Assembly (NCBI GenBank): GCA_920105625.2
Contig: OV050030.1
Span: 184,392,315 to 184,456,314, forward strand
Length of the DNA: 64,000 nucleotides
Direction of reading: 5' to 3'
From: Clusia tigrina
Lineage: Eukaryota; Arthropoda; Insecta; Diptera; Clusiidae
Both the position numbers and the translations under genes were made by a program. Positions 27,201 through 39,627 of this stretch are shown here, one piece after another. Numbering within the stretch: position 1 is the first letter of the stretch; each line of letters begins with the position of its first letter. A model generated the notes under the pieces. That model ran no database searches, had not been told where the DNA came from, and saw only the letters and a list, made by a program, of their open reading frames with translations.

Positions 27201-27640
27201 ACATTTTTTCTTCAAACCTTATGGAAAGGAAATGTGTCATTGTCTCAATTCGAGTATATTCACCCAATGTGGCCACATTTACAAACCGACTTGATATGAA
27301 ATGTAAAGTATCACCTTTACTCGATATGTATTTGGTAGAGGAACATAAATAATCCCTCAACTACACATTTTACCGGATGCCACAAAACGCTTTTATGGGC
27401 AGTGGTTTTCAGGTGATCATCAGATATCACAACACTATCATAGTTCGATTATTTTTTAACTTTTTTTTATTCCCAAATTTATATTACATAATTCTTATTA
27501 TATATGTTAGCTGGATATTTATTAAAACTTCAGGCCATTGTCTTCAAGATATATTTTTGAACAATATTTAATTGTGATTTTGTGATTAAATTACAAATTT
27601 AGAGCTTATTTAGTAGTTTACATAGAGTATGTTTATTTAA
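24300..27640. other. 3.3 kb without recognisable genes
   Basis: AT-rich, with only short frames that resemble nothing I know. It contains a block (25012-25165) shared with 32815-32945. A loose duplication lies at about 25835-25940 (gacagaacagcgttctaaggt and a diverged partner), and the phrase ggccacat(c/t)tacgaacc / ggccacatttacaaacc occurs at about 27078 and 27268. No ends of a mobile element could be fixed. Confidence 0.5.
25012..25165. repeat. Dispersed repeat shared with 32815-32945, possible solo BEL LTR
   Basis: The two blocks share, in the same orientation, atgatacatacattacaaaa/atgattcattcattacaaaa, then gcacacac/gcacaaac, then aaagagaaaacaa and caaagcacaatt. The second block lies just downstream of the pol C-terminus of a minus-strand BEL fragment. 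Both are therefore probably LTR or 3'-end sequence of the same BEL family. Confidence 0.55.
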
Positions 27641-27649
27641 ATATATTGG

Positions 27650-30096
27650 AGGTCTACTGGTTTTCCTCTTCGTAGTCGTCTTCTTGTATTGGTTTCTTGG
27701 TCTGGTAAGTTTCTTATTTGGCCATTTGTGTGATTACAAAGCGTGGTTTGATGTCGTCTGCTTATTACTTTTATTTCGATCTTTACGGTAGGGAAGTTGA
27801 TATCTCGTTGTAGGTCCTCATTGGTTATATACCAGGTGCAATTACTATGGTTCGAAGAATTTTAGTTTGTAGACATTAATATTAATATTTGTCGGGCAGG
27901 TAGTACCCCATATTCGGATCCCCTAAATCTATATAGATTTTATTATTGTTTTATAGATTAGGAGTTTATTTTCTGTTGATAATCTTGAGTAATTACTGAG
28001 GATCCAGTAGAGTTGTCTGAATTTGTATTTTATTTGATTTAGGTTGCAGATTATATGAAGTTTCCAGGTCAATTTTTTATCTATTATAATACCCAGGTAT
28101 TTGGCTTCATTGACAACAGCGATTTTATTCAAAAAGATATTCACAGGGATGTACTTCCTTTTTGTGGTGTGTATGACTTGTACTGTGTTTTCTCTGTTTA
28201 TTTTGATACCCCATTTGTGGAACCAATTTATTACTTGGCTCAGCGCTACTCTGACTTATTCTGTCGATTCTTTTATGCATTTGTTTGCGGATAGTATTAC
28301 AGTGTCCTCTGTAAATGTAGCAAGCATGGAATATGTTGGTTTCGGTATGTCCGCTGTGTAGAGAAGATAAAGAGTTGGTCCAGTACAATTCCTTGGGGGA
28401 CACCTGCGTCTATTTGTGATACATCAGAGCACATAGAAGTGTCTATAGTCAAGGTACCTTGTAAGTAGGTCGAAGTATTCCGGTAAAATATTTTTAACTT
28501 TAAGTAAAAGTCCTTCATACCACACACTATCGAACGCTTTTGCAATATCTAGGTAAATGGATACACAATAGTTTTCCCCCGTCTAACTAATTTAATATTT
28601 TATTGGTATTTTTTTCGAAAACCTAATTGGTTCCAGGGATACGGTTTTTATGTATTATAACTTTGGTAATACGGCCCAGTAGCAATTTTTCAAATTTTTT
28701 AGATATAATTTGTAATAGACTTATCGGCCTATACGATGTAGGACTTTTACTAGTCTTCGGAAATTGCGATTATTTTAGATACCTTCCATACTTTTGGATA
28801 ATAGTTTAGTCGTATTACAGCTTTAAAGATATTTCTAAGATATAATATGCCACTGTCAGGCAGAGGCTTTAACAGTGTTCAAGTCGTATCCGACAGATTT
28901 GTTTTGTGTAAACCCATAATTTAAATAATGTTTTTTTTCTTTAATGGTTATTCATTAATTCTTATCTTTCTTGTAGAACTATTTTGTGAGAATGAGATGT
29001 TCTCTCCGTTGCTTGCATTGGTAAATGTTGTTTTGAAGTTATCAGCCAGTATTTTCGCTTTGTCCATGCATGTCCGAGACCAGGTATCGTCAGTGTTTAT
29101 GAGAGGTGGTTGGTGGATAGTTACGTTTTTAATTTTTCTGTTTAGTTTCCACAGCGAATAGTTGGTTGTTTGCATTGAGGTTAGGTTTGCCAAGTAATTG
29201 TTTATACGTCTGTTATTTTGTTCATTGAGGATAGTCTTAAGTTCTTTCGTTGATTTGTTAAACCTTGCTTTGTCAAGAGGTGATCTAGTTGTGTGCCAAA
29301 TTTTTCTTAGCTTACGGTTTTCTTTGACTTTTTTCCTTAAATTTTCGATGTGAATATAGGAGTACTCTTTGGTTGTTTCTAGGAATACAGGATGCCGTTT
29401 ATTTGAATTATTGCATTCTCAATGTCTGGTCGGATTTTAATGGTATCATCAGTTCAATATTTCCATCAACATAATTTCGAAATGCACCTCAATCAGTCTT
29501 GTGGTTTATTAGAGGTGCCATGTTTCTTTGCAGTTTTAGGTTTTTGTGGTATTCAATGATACTTGGTGAGTGGTTTGAGGAAAGATCAAGGCAAGATTTT
29601 AGTGTAAGGTGGTTTAAGTTTATGCTCTTGATTATACAGAAGTCTATAAGATATGGTGTTTTTTTCCTGTCAGTGGGCCAATGGGTAGGTTCTCCAGTGC
29701 TTAGAAACTTACAATTGAACTTGTTCAGGGCTTCCAAAAGTAATCTAAATTTTTTCTTTGTTAGTCTCGAACCCCAGTCCGTATTCTTTGCGTTAAAGTC
29801 GCCAGCTGCAATAAAATGTGGTCCCAAGTGTCCATATATTCTAAAGAATCCAATTGTAAACTTTGGTGGGTAGTACAATGCATATATTATAAGTGGTCCT
29901 TGTGAATCTTCGTTTGGAATGGTTGTCGCTTGTAAATAGTCTTTTTTGTATTGTCGGTTGTAAATAGTCTTTCTTGTTCGTGGGATTTTATATGTTGTCT
30001 GATTATAATTGCTGTGCCACCATGAGCTCGTCCACTAGGATTTGTGTGGAACATATTAAAGCTAGGAATTTTTAGAAAAAATGAAAAGGATGTCAA
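27650..30096 (-). pseudogene. Jockey LINE ORF2 (endonuclease, RT)
   Basis: Minus strand, from the right. The endonuclease N-terminus is at 29887-30096, and the core has PHFIAAGDFNAKNTDWGSRL, LSTGEPTHWPTD and LDLSSNHSPSIIEY (29489-29878), with Asn in place of Asp before the catalytic His. The linker with WKLNRKIKN lies at 28948-29193. RT traces run from 28800 to 28300 (including GVPQGIVLDQ), and the thumb KYLGIIIDKKLTWKLHI at 27929-28144. The active-site FADD region near 28330 is not preserved. Dead. Confidence 0.87.
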
Positions 30097-31935
30097 TTGA
30101 GTTGTGGATTATAATTTGTTTTACTTCTAAAGCATGTTGGATTAGTCCGTTTGAATTCCATATAACAATTTTTAACTTTAGATCCGTGTCCATTATTTAT
30201 TTTTGTTATTAATATGGTTAGTATGTTCATCATATTAGATATCTGTGTTATTAGTTGTTTCATCATTTCTTTGATCTCGGGTAGCTCATCTATGGGTTTT
30301 GTAAAATTCCCCTGCCTATTGTTTATAGGAAGATTATTACTGCTTGTATCAAGAGGGGTGTTACTTTTGGTGACCTCAGCAAATGTTTTCTGAGGTTGGA
30401 CCATGAGATTGAAGTTTGTAGATTTTTTTTCGTCAAGATTTGTGGTTGGTGTGGTGTTCCGTGGGGTCTGCTCTTTTATAGTTTTTTCCTTAGCAACGGA
30501 TATACCTTTAATGATTTGTATACGTCACAACCTTTATATTAGCGGTGTGACCTTCACCGCATAGAGCGCATTTTAACTTATTACTGTCCGACTTTCACGT
30601 GTATTCTGTTGTTCTGTGCTTGCCAGCACACTTCACGCAAGTTCGTTCGAGCGTACAGAAGTTCTTTGTGTGGCCGCATTATTGACAATTCATACATTGG
30701 GGGATGGTCCTCGTTCAGTCGTAAGAACATGTAACTCTTATTCCAGGCGAAGGCGACACTGTTTTTTGTTTCTCTCTGATATTATTTCTACTTTTCTTAT
30801 ATTATACAACCTTGAATTTGAGAGTAATTTTCTTTTTGAGCTTAAATTACGCGGATGCGTCTAATTAGCAATAAAGTTTTTTGATTAAAAAATTTTAAAT
30901 TTCATTCAGTTAAATCTCGATTTTCTTCAGTCATTTTTTGCTGTGGTGGTTCAAAAGATATTTTTCAGTGTATTAGGGGAGTAATGTTATAAATGTCTAT
31001 TATTTATGTTGTTTTATAGTTCAATGGAGAAGAGTGAGAGGGGTTTCGTAGTCCCACGTTGTAGTAGGTTATGTAAGTTCGTAACGATGTGTCCGAGTTC
31101 TCCTAGCTTTTGTTTATTTTACCTTGATCCGTAGAGTGGTGCATATTTCGAAGTATGACTTTAAAATTTCGTTGTTCATTAGGCTTAAATGTAAAATATT
31201 GTGTGTTTTTTAGCTTAAGTACTTTTACGATTTTTGTATAAGTTATGGAGTCGGATGGCTGAATTTTTATTTCGTTATTTGGTAAACTTTCAATTCGTAT
31301 GTATCCTTTGATGTAGTTACGTTTAGGGCGTCCACCACACGATGTACTCGTATGTATTGAACCCCTTGCACGTATATTGGCGGAGGTCTGGGCATCTTGG
31401 ACTTTATTATTATATTTCTTCTCCGTCCCTTGGAAGCAAACTTCCCGGTCCGTCTAGTTCATCATCCGTTTAGAGGATATCATAACGGTTTTGGGATTTG
31501 TCATCAGGTGGGTTCTGCCAGTTGTGTTTTAGGGTATTTTGATTTTTTTGTTTTTTTGCTTTACACGGATTATTTTCTTTTGGGGATGTCTTGTTTCTTT
31601 TTGTTTTTATTATGTTTCTTTTAATAGTATCGACTGATATGATTGCGGTTGTAATTATAACTTTACTATTACTTATAGTTAGTGTGTTTGCTGTATTGAG
31701 AGATGATGCAATTGCCATTGGTATAGTTGTTGAAGTTAATGTTAATGTTGTTGATGTTATAATTTAAGTTTGGATGAATTAGCATTCGATTTCGGGTTGG
31801 GTAGTAATACCCCATCGAGGCGATCTTGTTACGCCCATCTTTCACGAACCTCAGAAAAGCATAGCGTACTGTTAGGTAGATCGTTAAATCAGTTGGTTGT
31901 AGTCCTTCAACTTTGGTAAGCAGCGTGGATTCCAC
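30093..31935 (-). pseudogene. Jockey LINE ORF1 (Gag-like)
   Basis: The C-terminal end lies at 30093-30404 (KTFAEVTKSNTPLD and an Ile/Met-rich helix). Upstream are zinc-knuckle traces at about 30520-30620 (CVKCAGKH, then CALCGEGHTANI with the last Cys lost). A central region at 31150-31330 resembles the Jockey-clade nucleic-acid-binding part, and an Asn-rich N-terminal part at 31669-31935 opens MESTLLTKVEGLQ. Frameshifts throughout. Confidence 0.75.
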
Positions 31936-31940
31936 GGTTG

Positions 31941-32814
31941 GTTGTTGTCGACGGTAATCTTGAGAGGTCTTTGGTTGAGTATTGACAGTTCATGTTCCAC
32001 TGGTTCCACAGGTACCACAAGGTCCACATCTACAAGCCAAATTAGAATGGAAAATCTTGTAAGTTTACCTTCTTTTCACCTGGAGTTTTTCCGGTATTAA
32101 CTTTTATTAGCTGTACTGATTTACAGGAAGTGCAGTTGATTTCACGGCCAATTCGCATTATTTGCGTGCTAAATACTTAAAAATAGACTGGTAAGTTCAG
32201 GAGAACTTTCCGCACTTTACATTTCAACAGGGTTGCAAAAGATGTGCCAAATTTATAATAGCTCCAACGAAGCCTGCAACGCTTCCTATTCTAGAATTGA
32301 TAGCTTCTAAGCTTGTGTTATTATTGTAAAGTCTAACTGAGAGCAATATTCTGCTATACTGATTGTATTAGTCAGATTCCACAACAAACAGTCCTTGGGT
32401 GGATTTATTATTTACTTAACTAAAATTTCAGACTTTAAGGGATACGTTCTTCTCCATTTTACTCGGATGGCTGACATCATCATGTTGTCAGGCAAACAAT
32501 CTATGCATCATCAACCATCAACCACAAATCTGACTTTTTGATCTTTATCAATATGTCAACAAAGTACAAATAGTTACAAAAGAAATTTTATCCTTCTTAT
32601 AAATAGTAAGAAACGAAAAAGCCATAAAATTTAGTGGGTAGAGCTACATCTTAATCAAACCCTTAACAGATATTCTGTCACGTGTAGGCAATTTTTGTTG
32701 TACTGCGGGTACGAAATAATTCTTAACGCAATGAACTCTTAAAAGTAATAGAAATCTTTATTTCATAAAAATCTTTTACGGAGGCTCATGTAGAAAAACA
32801 AAGCGTGTCCCGTA
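31941..32814. other. No gene seen
   Basis: Mixed AT-rich sequence between the Jockey LINE and the BEL-related repeat. No coding or repeat signal recognised. Confidence 0.5.
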
Positions 32815-32945
32815 CATTTTGGTCAAATGATTCATTCATTACAAAATCACGCAAGCAAAGTTATGCACAAACTGAAGAAGTAAACATAAAGAGAAAACAA
32901 CCTCAAAGCACAATTTACAGGTGGATTCGCTACTTCTCTGTGCAT
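32815..32945. repeat. Dispersed repeat, partner of 25012-25165
   Basis: Shares the blocks described for 25012-25165. On the minus strand it follows the last codons of BEL pol, as expected for an LTR or 3' UTR. Confidence 0.55.
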
Positions 32946-33880
32946 ACTTCGGCCGTTTGATTATATGGGCTTTCAACATTATAAACTTTTATAGGGAGTG
33001 CAGCGATTCTCACAGTGGCACGCTTTATGACTCCTTTGCTTGTTCGAATGATAGCAACTCGAGCGACGCCTTCCAGCCCGTAGACAGTGTAGACGATACG
33101 ACCAATTTTGCACTTCAAAGGGGGTAAATTTTCGTCCTTGACCCAGACCATAATGCCTAAGCGAGTATTGTCATCCGAACGAAATTTTCGAAAGGCGCAC
33201 CGCTCCAATCAAGAAGTGTGCGGGATTTAGCATATCCAGATGACGCGGGTTTTCTGAAATCGGATACAGAGGACGAGAATTGACTATTTCACAAACATGG
33301 CACATGTGCGGAGCTCCTCGAAGATTAAAATCGAAAGACCGACAACATGATGAAAGTGAGCTTTCCGCCTCCCACAACCCAACAAAGTGAGAGGCGTCAC
33401 GCGATGCCGCCCTCAATTCAGTGCTGGGGAACTTCATCGGATTATTTGAGACGCCGACAAAGTTTGTGGCATTGTGAACTCTTGAACCGTTTCCGTGTAG
33501 TGAGGAACGATGAAGTTGACAAATCCCAAACTACTTCTAAGTGAATGGCCTTCGTCGAAAAGCATATGAAGACACAAATGTAGCATTTAATTGGAACCTT
33601 GTTTCGATCATCTGATTATTAATAAAGCATATCGCAAAAATCATCCCAGTGTTAAAATAGGTTCTGCCAGCCAGAACTCTGCCCATAACGTGTTGAACGA
33701 TTTTCGGCCTGAGCCGGAAACATCTGATGCATTTATTGCTACATACTCCTTTCCAATTCACAGCAGTATCTTCATATGATATATCGTCTGGCTCAACAAC
33801 AATATTCACAATAGATTTTAAGTCAAGAAAATACACCTCCATATTCGAACGATACATCAAAATGAACTGGTTAAAGTATC
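32930..33880 (-). pseudogene. BEL/Pao integrase and C-terminal domain fragment
   Basis: Minus strand, right to left. CIRCFRLRPKIVQHVMGRVL (33537-33860) is the integrase zinc-arm end. VGLWEAESS-like sequence (33171-33437) marks the catalytic Glu, followed by NSRPLYPISENPRHLDMLNP. The C-terminal domain GIMVWVKDENLPPLKCKIGR and VYGLEGVARVAIIRTSKG lies at 32930-33208. The first catalytic-Asp region is deleted. Frameshifted and partial. Confidence 0.85.
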
Positions 33881-33929
33881 GTTCCTAAACTCACACATAA
33901 ATCTCCAAAAACTCTAAAATATGAGAAAA

Positions 33930-34560
33930 ATTTAGACTCAGCGAAAACAACCTTGGCAGATTTACTTACTTTGTTCGTTAACCTGGGTGCCTCAACACGC
34001 ACAAAATATACTAAGACAAATGATAATGGTAATCCGAGATCAGTAGACTATGCACGAACCTAGATGTCCAGCAAACAAAGAAATCTTAGCAAAATCAACT
34101 AGAAAACTAAAATGTATCCTAAAAGAACTTAGTGAAAAGGCATTTGATAATTTCTTGGGCAACATTCACCAGTATGGAAAGTTACTAAGCACCTAAAAAT
34201 GCCAATCTAGACAAAATCGCTCATGCGACTGCCTGGTAACAAATGGGCAACGGTAAGCATTCGCAAACCAATAAAAAAAGTATTCACATGCAACAATGCA
34301 CTAGAGGTCCAATGGCCACAGTCAACTGAAAAGGCAAGGAATCATCTGACGGTTCTTAAACATAAAAAAATTCTTTACACTATAAAGCATGAGATAAATC
34401 AGAACAAAGCGTTGGGTCATGATCAAATCACCCCAAATATGACTACTGAACTTCCAAAAATAATATATATCACAATTCTACGCAGAGGAATTATTGCTAA
34501 GCCAGGCAAGGACGTCACCAACGTAGATTAGTATAGACCTATCTTCGTTCACTACGTACC
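33930..34560 (+). pseudogene. Jockey-type RT fragment
   Basis: NQNKALGHDQITPNMTTELP is the RT finger signature of Jockey-clade LINEs. It is followed after a deletion by GIIAKPGKDVTNVD and YRPIFVH. About 200 codons of RT start only; no active site. Upstream shifted frames to 33930 look like the linker before RT. Confidence 0.75.
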
Positions 34561-34839
34561 AAGTCCACCGAAAAGTTTTTGTCATAAATAAAACCTTAGA
34601 GAATAAGCAATACTGCTCAGCGGTTTTCTGGATATTTTTATAAATTTTTTTTATACATCGAGAAAAAAAATGAGACAGCTATCTAGATAACTCCAAGAGA
34701 CCGAGGAAACTAGATCATATTTGGAGAGGGAAAATCTGGAGCTCTAGACAATCAGGATAAATGTTAAGCCAGGGACAGAAAGAGTAAGAACTTCACAAAT
34801 CCATACACAAACTGTATTAGCGTTACCACCTGAAATGCA

Positions 34840-36340
34840 CTCGCCGGAGTACTTATCACCGAAGAAACCAATCGGGTTGCTAAACCGAGAATTGTGGTGA
34901 GTGACGAACACCAACCAGAATTTTTGTCTAGATATACTGAAGACTGGGTAGCACTTTTATCTCCGGAAGGTCCAGATTTTGAACAGAAGTCTGCCGCTCC
35001 ATTAGTGGAGTCAGTATTTACTAGGGACACTGCAATGGAAGAAGGGAAGGGGGGTGCCAATTCGACAATCACCAAATCCCCTCACAGAGCAAAACATAGG
35101 AGAACAATTGACTTGAATCCATCCTTTGTCGCAAGCCTTCTAGAACCAGAGGAAGTAGATGCACCAATTAATAACACAGAAGAAGATTTCCACAACAGTG
35201 GCCAGGCTAGTACACGTGTTTACTGGTGCTGCGTCGGAGGACTTACGGTCAGAGGTCAGTAGATTCAATCAGGGTTGTGAAGTTGCAATAAGGAGCATCA
35301 AGCTAGATGAGTAATTGGATTTCTTTGACTTTGTGAAGCACAGGTTGTTCGGAGACGCATACAACCTTGTGCTATCAATCGGATTCGGCAGTGCGCACGA
35401 GGGGCTACTGAGGACAACTTACCTGAATGTGAGTACTTTTGAAGATGTAACTCAAGACATCAGAATAAGGAAGCTCTAGGCTCGTGAGGACATAAGAGGC
35501 TTCGTGGGAAGTCTAGGATGAATGCAGTGGTTGGGCACAGAAGGAATTTCTTTCCATAGTGTGGGCTACGAAAAATTTCAGGACATATCTGTGTGGACGG
35601 CCTTTCAAAATCTACGCCGATTACCAGTCATTGAGGAGCACAGCAAATTTGAAAATACAAATCTGTAGGCTAGCCAGGTTCAAACACAAGTTGTTTGAGT
35701 ATGGTTTTGAAATCATATGCCAGCCTGGGGAGAAAAACCTGAATGCAGATGCACTTAGTAGTGCGCCATAAACAAAAATGTAGGTAGTTCATCGCCAAAA
35801 TGCCGACATTGAGCATACCAATGCAAAAAGGTCAGTAGAAAGGTCCAGAAGCGACAGAAGTAAAATAAATGAAAGACGAAATAGACAAACAGACTGCCAA
35901 TAGGGTAGAGTGGCTAGAGAAAGACAAAGATATCCAGGAGCACTGAAAGGTTTCCATGATTCACCTCTAGGTGGACACAAGGGGTAGAGATTTAGACGAG
36001 TATATGCCTGTAAGAGCATGCTCAGAGACGTAAATAAATATGTGAGGAATTGTCCAATATGTCAGGTGAACAAGAGTTCTAGGTTTACAAAGATGACAAA
36101 GATGACGGACACACCGAAACAGCCATTTGACAAAGTTCCCTTGGGCACTGTGCGGAAATCTTGGCGGAAATAATTTGAGGGAATAAGTACATTCTGACAT
36201 TCCAAGATGAGTAAATGGCATGCGTCGCCAAAGTATTTTTTGACGAACTTATATCGCGTTACAATATACCGAAAGTGTTTGTGTCCGAAAACGTTTTGAA
36301 TTTCGTATCAAAGAGTCAGCATTTAAAATTTATGAATGAA
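34840..36340 (+). pseudogene. Internally deleted gypsy-type gag and pol
   Basis: A plausible gag segment comprises 34894-35262 and, in shifted frame, 35275-35515 (LDFFDFVKHRLFGDAYNLVL). The sequence then jumps to RNase H (FRTYLCGRPFKIYADYQSLR, FEIICQPGEKNLNADALSSA, 35559-35771), so protease and RT are missing. An integrase zinc arm (DSPLGGHKG, then NKYVRNCPICQVNKSSRFT) lies at 35950-36110, and core traces run to about 36340. The gag call is tentative; the RNase H and integrase calls are firm. Confidence 0.75.
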
Positions 36341-36689
36341 CGTAAAACGCAAGGATAAACTGAATATGTATGTATATAGATAAAGCACGTATAAACACAC
36401 ACATACGCGTAAATCCTTGTGCACGCAGCAGAAAGCGTAATATAAATAGAAATGAAATTAGAGTTGATATTAGAGGCATTTTTATTAGATTTTATTTGAT
36501 TAAGAGCTAAATAAAATCTAGGTCAATCCTGCTATCAAAAGGCGTGAAACCAGCTAAATTGGTAGGCAACCTGTTTTGGCTATATGGACCTAAGTTCCTG
36601 CATGGATTTCCAGAATGATTCTCGTCATGATACATGATAATAATTTGCATTGTGGTCCAATAGTGTTGCTGTCAGCGTCATGGCAACGA

Positions 36690-37802
36690 TTTTGGATAAT
36701 AAAAGGAAAAAGAATGGCCCGAAAAGTTGTGCAAAAATGCGTGCGCTGCACCAGATCCATGCGGACCATTTTGGGAGCACTATAAAATTCGTGGAAAGAA
36801 GCCACACAAGGCTTACTTCGCAGTCTTTTCCTGTTTCGCAACAAAGGCAGTTCACCAAGAGGTTGTAACCGAATTGACGACCGAAGCATTTATCGGAGCG
36901 CTGAAACGCTTCACGTCTCGCCGCTGACGGTGCGATCTATTTGTGACAATGCAACCAATTTCGTCGGCGCAAGTAACAATCTAAAGGAGCTAAACGATGT
37001 CATCTTCTCAAATACCTCACGAGAAAATATCACGAGATCATACAGCGACCGTGGATTAAACTTAAAATTTATTCTTCCTAGAGCTCCATATTTTGGAGGC
37101 TTATGGGAAGCAGCAGTTAAATCCGCTAAACATTTGCTACTACGAAGTGTATCGACTGCATCGCTGACCTACGAAGCACTCGAAACCATCGTGGTGGAGA
37201 TCGAGGAATTTTGAGCTCTCGACCGCTTCCCCCAATGTCAACAGATCCAAATGACCTAACAGCGTTAGCTCCGTGACACTTTTTGATAGGCGAACCGTTA
37301 ACTTCACAGATAGATAGGAACATGTCAGAATCCAAGATAATCCCTACAAACTAGATGGAAATTAGTGACACAACTTAAATACGAGTTCTGGAAACGTTGG
37401 TCACACGAGTACCTTCACCAACTTCAGCAACGACACAAATGGAAGGGTCCAACCAGCACCATAGAGCCAAATACTATGGTAATCGTCAAAGAAGATAACT
37501 TACCAGTGCTCCAATGGCCTATAGGGCGAATTATTAAGGTATACAAGGGTGACGATGGCTTAGTAAGAGTGTGCGACGTAAAAAGACAAAGGGGCATATT
37601 TAAAATAGCAATTCAAAGACTGGAACCATTATTCTCGGAACATGATGACTACATCGAAGTAGATCCAGAAGAGCAAACAGCGCCAAAAAGGAGAAGAATA
37701 ATTCAACGTGGCGTCAATGCACCAGAAATCATCACGTCAACAAGTACGGTGCCTCAGCTTCAGCCTCGCCCTCGCCACCAACCAATAGATAATTTAATAT
37801 AG
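36690..37802 (+). pseudogene. BEL/Pao integrase and C-terminal domain, 3' end of an element
   Basis: Integrase core in mixed frames (KAYFAVFSCFATKAVHQEVV, then VRSICDNATNFVGASNNLKE with the second Asp). At 36930-37214 APYFGGLWEAAVKSAKHLLL gives the catalytic Glu. A break near 37215 is followed by a clean C-terminal frame at 37365-37802 with FWKRWSHEYLHQLQQRHKWK and LQWPIGRIIKVYKGDDGLVR. The stop is 29 bp before a polypurine tract and LTR, so nothing follows pol here, unlike the elements at 46.5 and 60 kb. Confidence 0.87.
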
Positions 37803-37831
37803 GTTGAGCTGTGCTCAACGCGGGGGAGAAA

Positions 37832-38548
37832 TGTTAATTGCATTAACAGTTGATGTGCAAACCTCATTGGGAGGTATTTAATATACAAACTTTTAATGCA
37901 TAACATCTTCTTTTGCATACAATTAGACTTGTGTTAAGCAAACCTTGCCAGCAGAACGATGAAACTTGCATTGTTGACAAAAACTCCAATAATATACTAC
38001 ACAAGCGAAGGCATTGTTCTGGATGAATTATGATATCAAGTACAATACTCTGAAGAACTCAAGTGAAGGCCAGCTTGCAAATTTGTCAATAATGCACAAT
38101 TCATGTTTACGCTTAGAAGTCAATCATATCTAAATATATGTATAGACAAATTATATGTACTGTATACTCGTATATAGAGAAAATGAATAAAAATTCACGG
38201 TTGGCACAGCCAAAAGTCAGTCAATCAATAAAAGTTAACTGTGAGTCTTTTCATTTTAACTTAGCATTGATTGATGCTCCTTCTCCGACACAAAGGTTTA
38301 TGTGCCTGTTGTCAAACCCACCATCAACTCGGTACAAGCACCGCTGTTGACATTAGGTACATCTTTAACGACACCAAGGTTTACGTGCCTGTTGTCAACG
38401 TTGTCATCAACTCGGTGCAACAACCGTTGTTAAATATAGTTTACCAATATGCAAACACTAAATGTATATAAGTAATACCTATATATATTGTACCCTGAAA
38501 GGGAGAGACGAGAGAGACAAAATTAAACTATAACGAAACTATACTACA
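37832..38548 (+). repeat. 3' LTR of the BEL fragment
   Basis: Preceded by a purine tract (gcgggggagaaa). It starts TGTTAATTGCATTAACA, which is itself a near-perfect inverted repeat, and plausibly ends ...actatactaca at 38548. Inside, a ~75-bp block is duplicated at about 38275-38435 (gacacaaaggtttatgtgcc / gacaccaaggtttacgtgcc, each followed by tgttgtcaa). The end is inferred from the ...CA rule only. Confidence 0.6.
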
Positions 38549-39063
38549 AATTAAATTTATAAATATGGTGTAATGTAAGAATTTATATATTTCCGCGGAG
38601 AAAGTAAGATTATTGTACTATTAATGTGGACTAAGGCGATTACCATAGAGATTTGGGATCTTTAAATGAAATCTGTGTTTCTAAGGATGAATGAATAGAT
38701 TTGTCAGAGTCCCGTAATTAAGAGCCTATACTGGAGCAACTCGAAATGCTAGAAATAAAAGCTAACGAGTTATGCGGCTTACAATGGAACTCGGCCGACC
38801 AATATAATCAAAACTAAGGTGGAAAATGTCGGCAAAGAAAGCAGGGTTGATGATAACTGTATTAAAGAAAAGTGGGAAAGTCATGTCACTGCTAACCAGC
38901 AAGCACAGGAGATCGTTAATGGATGTTGGTGGTGATCTTCCCAAATAGGTGCTTGGAACGATGGCTCACAAATATGCAGAGAAAATATATTACCACTTGA
39001 AAGAGATTGGAGCCCAGCAGGCTAGAACCGTAGAGGTTCTACATTAACATATATTATATTTTT
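38549..39063. other. No gene seen; insertion site of the intact BEL element
   Basis: Short shifted frames here (for example around 38760-39040) resemble a gag-like sequence but I cannot assign them. The segment is cut at 39064-39068 by the intact BEL insertion and continues at 47758. Confidence 0.4.
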
Positions 39064-39068
39064 GGGAG

Positions 39069-39627
39069 TGTTCGCGCCGGAGCCCTCCTGTCAACGGCTG
39101 CTGCCTGCTCACCGTCACCATGCGACTCTGCGCGGGGCTCAGTGCGGAGAGAATTCGCCTCATTGGGTCCCGCCAAAGTCGTGTAGCAGGCCGCAGCCAT
39201 CTTTATTTTGAGGAGAGTGCTGACGCAAGCAGCGGAGGAGAGCTGGTCGGCAATACTGCGTGCCGAACCAGTTGATGTCCGGCAGTCAATCACGAAACGT
39301 GTGACAGACGTTAAAGAAAGCATTTAAGTGTGAGAAGTATAAGTTCTAAGGAAAACTGTAATTTCGGCAAATAAAGTTTAAGTATAAGTTCTAAGAAAAA
39401 CTGTAATTTCGGCAAATAAAGTTTAAGTATAAGTTCTAAGAAAAACTGTAATTTAGGCAAATAAATTTTAAGTGATCTGTAATTTTCACCCTTTAAAAGA
39501 AAAAGATCTTTGCATTGCCACTTTTCTCAGACACTAAAATTAAAAGTGAAAATTTAAAGGTAACAAAAAATAAATTTATTTAAACAATTTAAAATGGAAT
39601 TGGAAAGCGTGTCCACACAGCGCAACA
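39069..39627 (+). repeat. 5' LTR of the intact BEL element
   Basis: TGTTCGCGCC...GCGCAACA, 559 bp. The U3-like first third is GC-rich and the last half AT-rich. Three 45-bp tandem units at 39335-39469 each end in caaataaa, giving three AATAAA signals. A taaatttatt-rich segment is followed by an ATG at 39594 close to the LTR end. Confidence 0.97.
39335..39469 (+). repeat. 45-bp x 3 tandem repeat carrying AATAAA signals
   Basis: Units start aagtataagttctaag at 39335, 39380 and 39425. Each contains gcaaataaa, and the third has aggcaaataaatt. The same array is at 47460-47594 in the 3' LTR. Confidence 0.97.

Larger units (their letters stand above)
27640..31940 (-). mobile_element. Minus-strand Jockey-type LINE
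   Basis: ORF1 (right) and ORF2 (left) are recognisable along 4.3 kb, with many frameshifts. It differs from the LINE at 11.96-22.86 kb. The 3' end, about 27620-27660, comes after a basic RRR-rich ORF2 C-terminus. Neither a poly(A) tail nor the 5' end could be fixed. Confidence 0.85.

Noticed and set aside
24300..27640. Host gene in the 3.3-kb gene-poor stretch
   Set aside because: Only short frames, no splice-bounded exon series and no recognisable protein similarity.
39054..39323. Minus-strand ORF repeated at 47104-47448
   Set aside because: It lies within the two BEL LTRs; no family resemblance.
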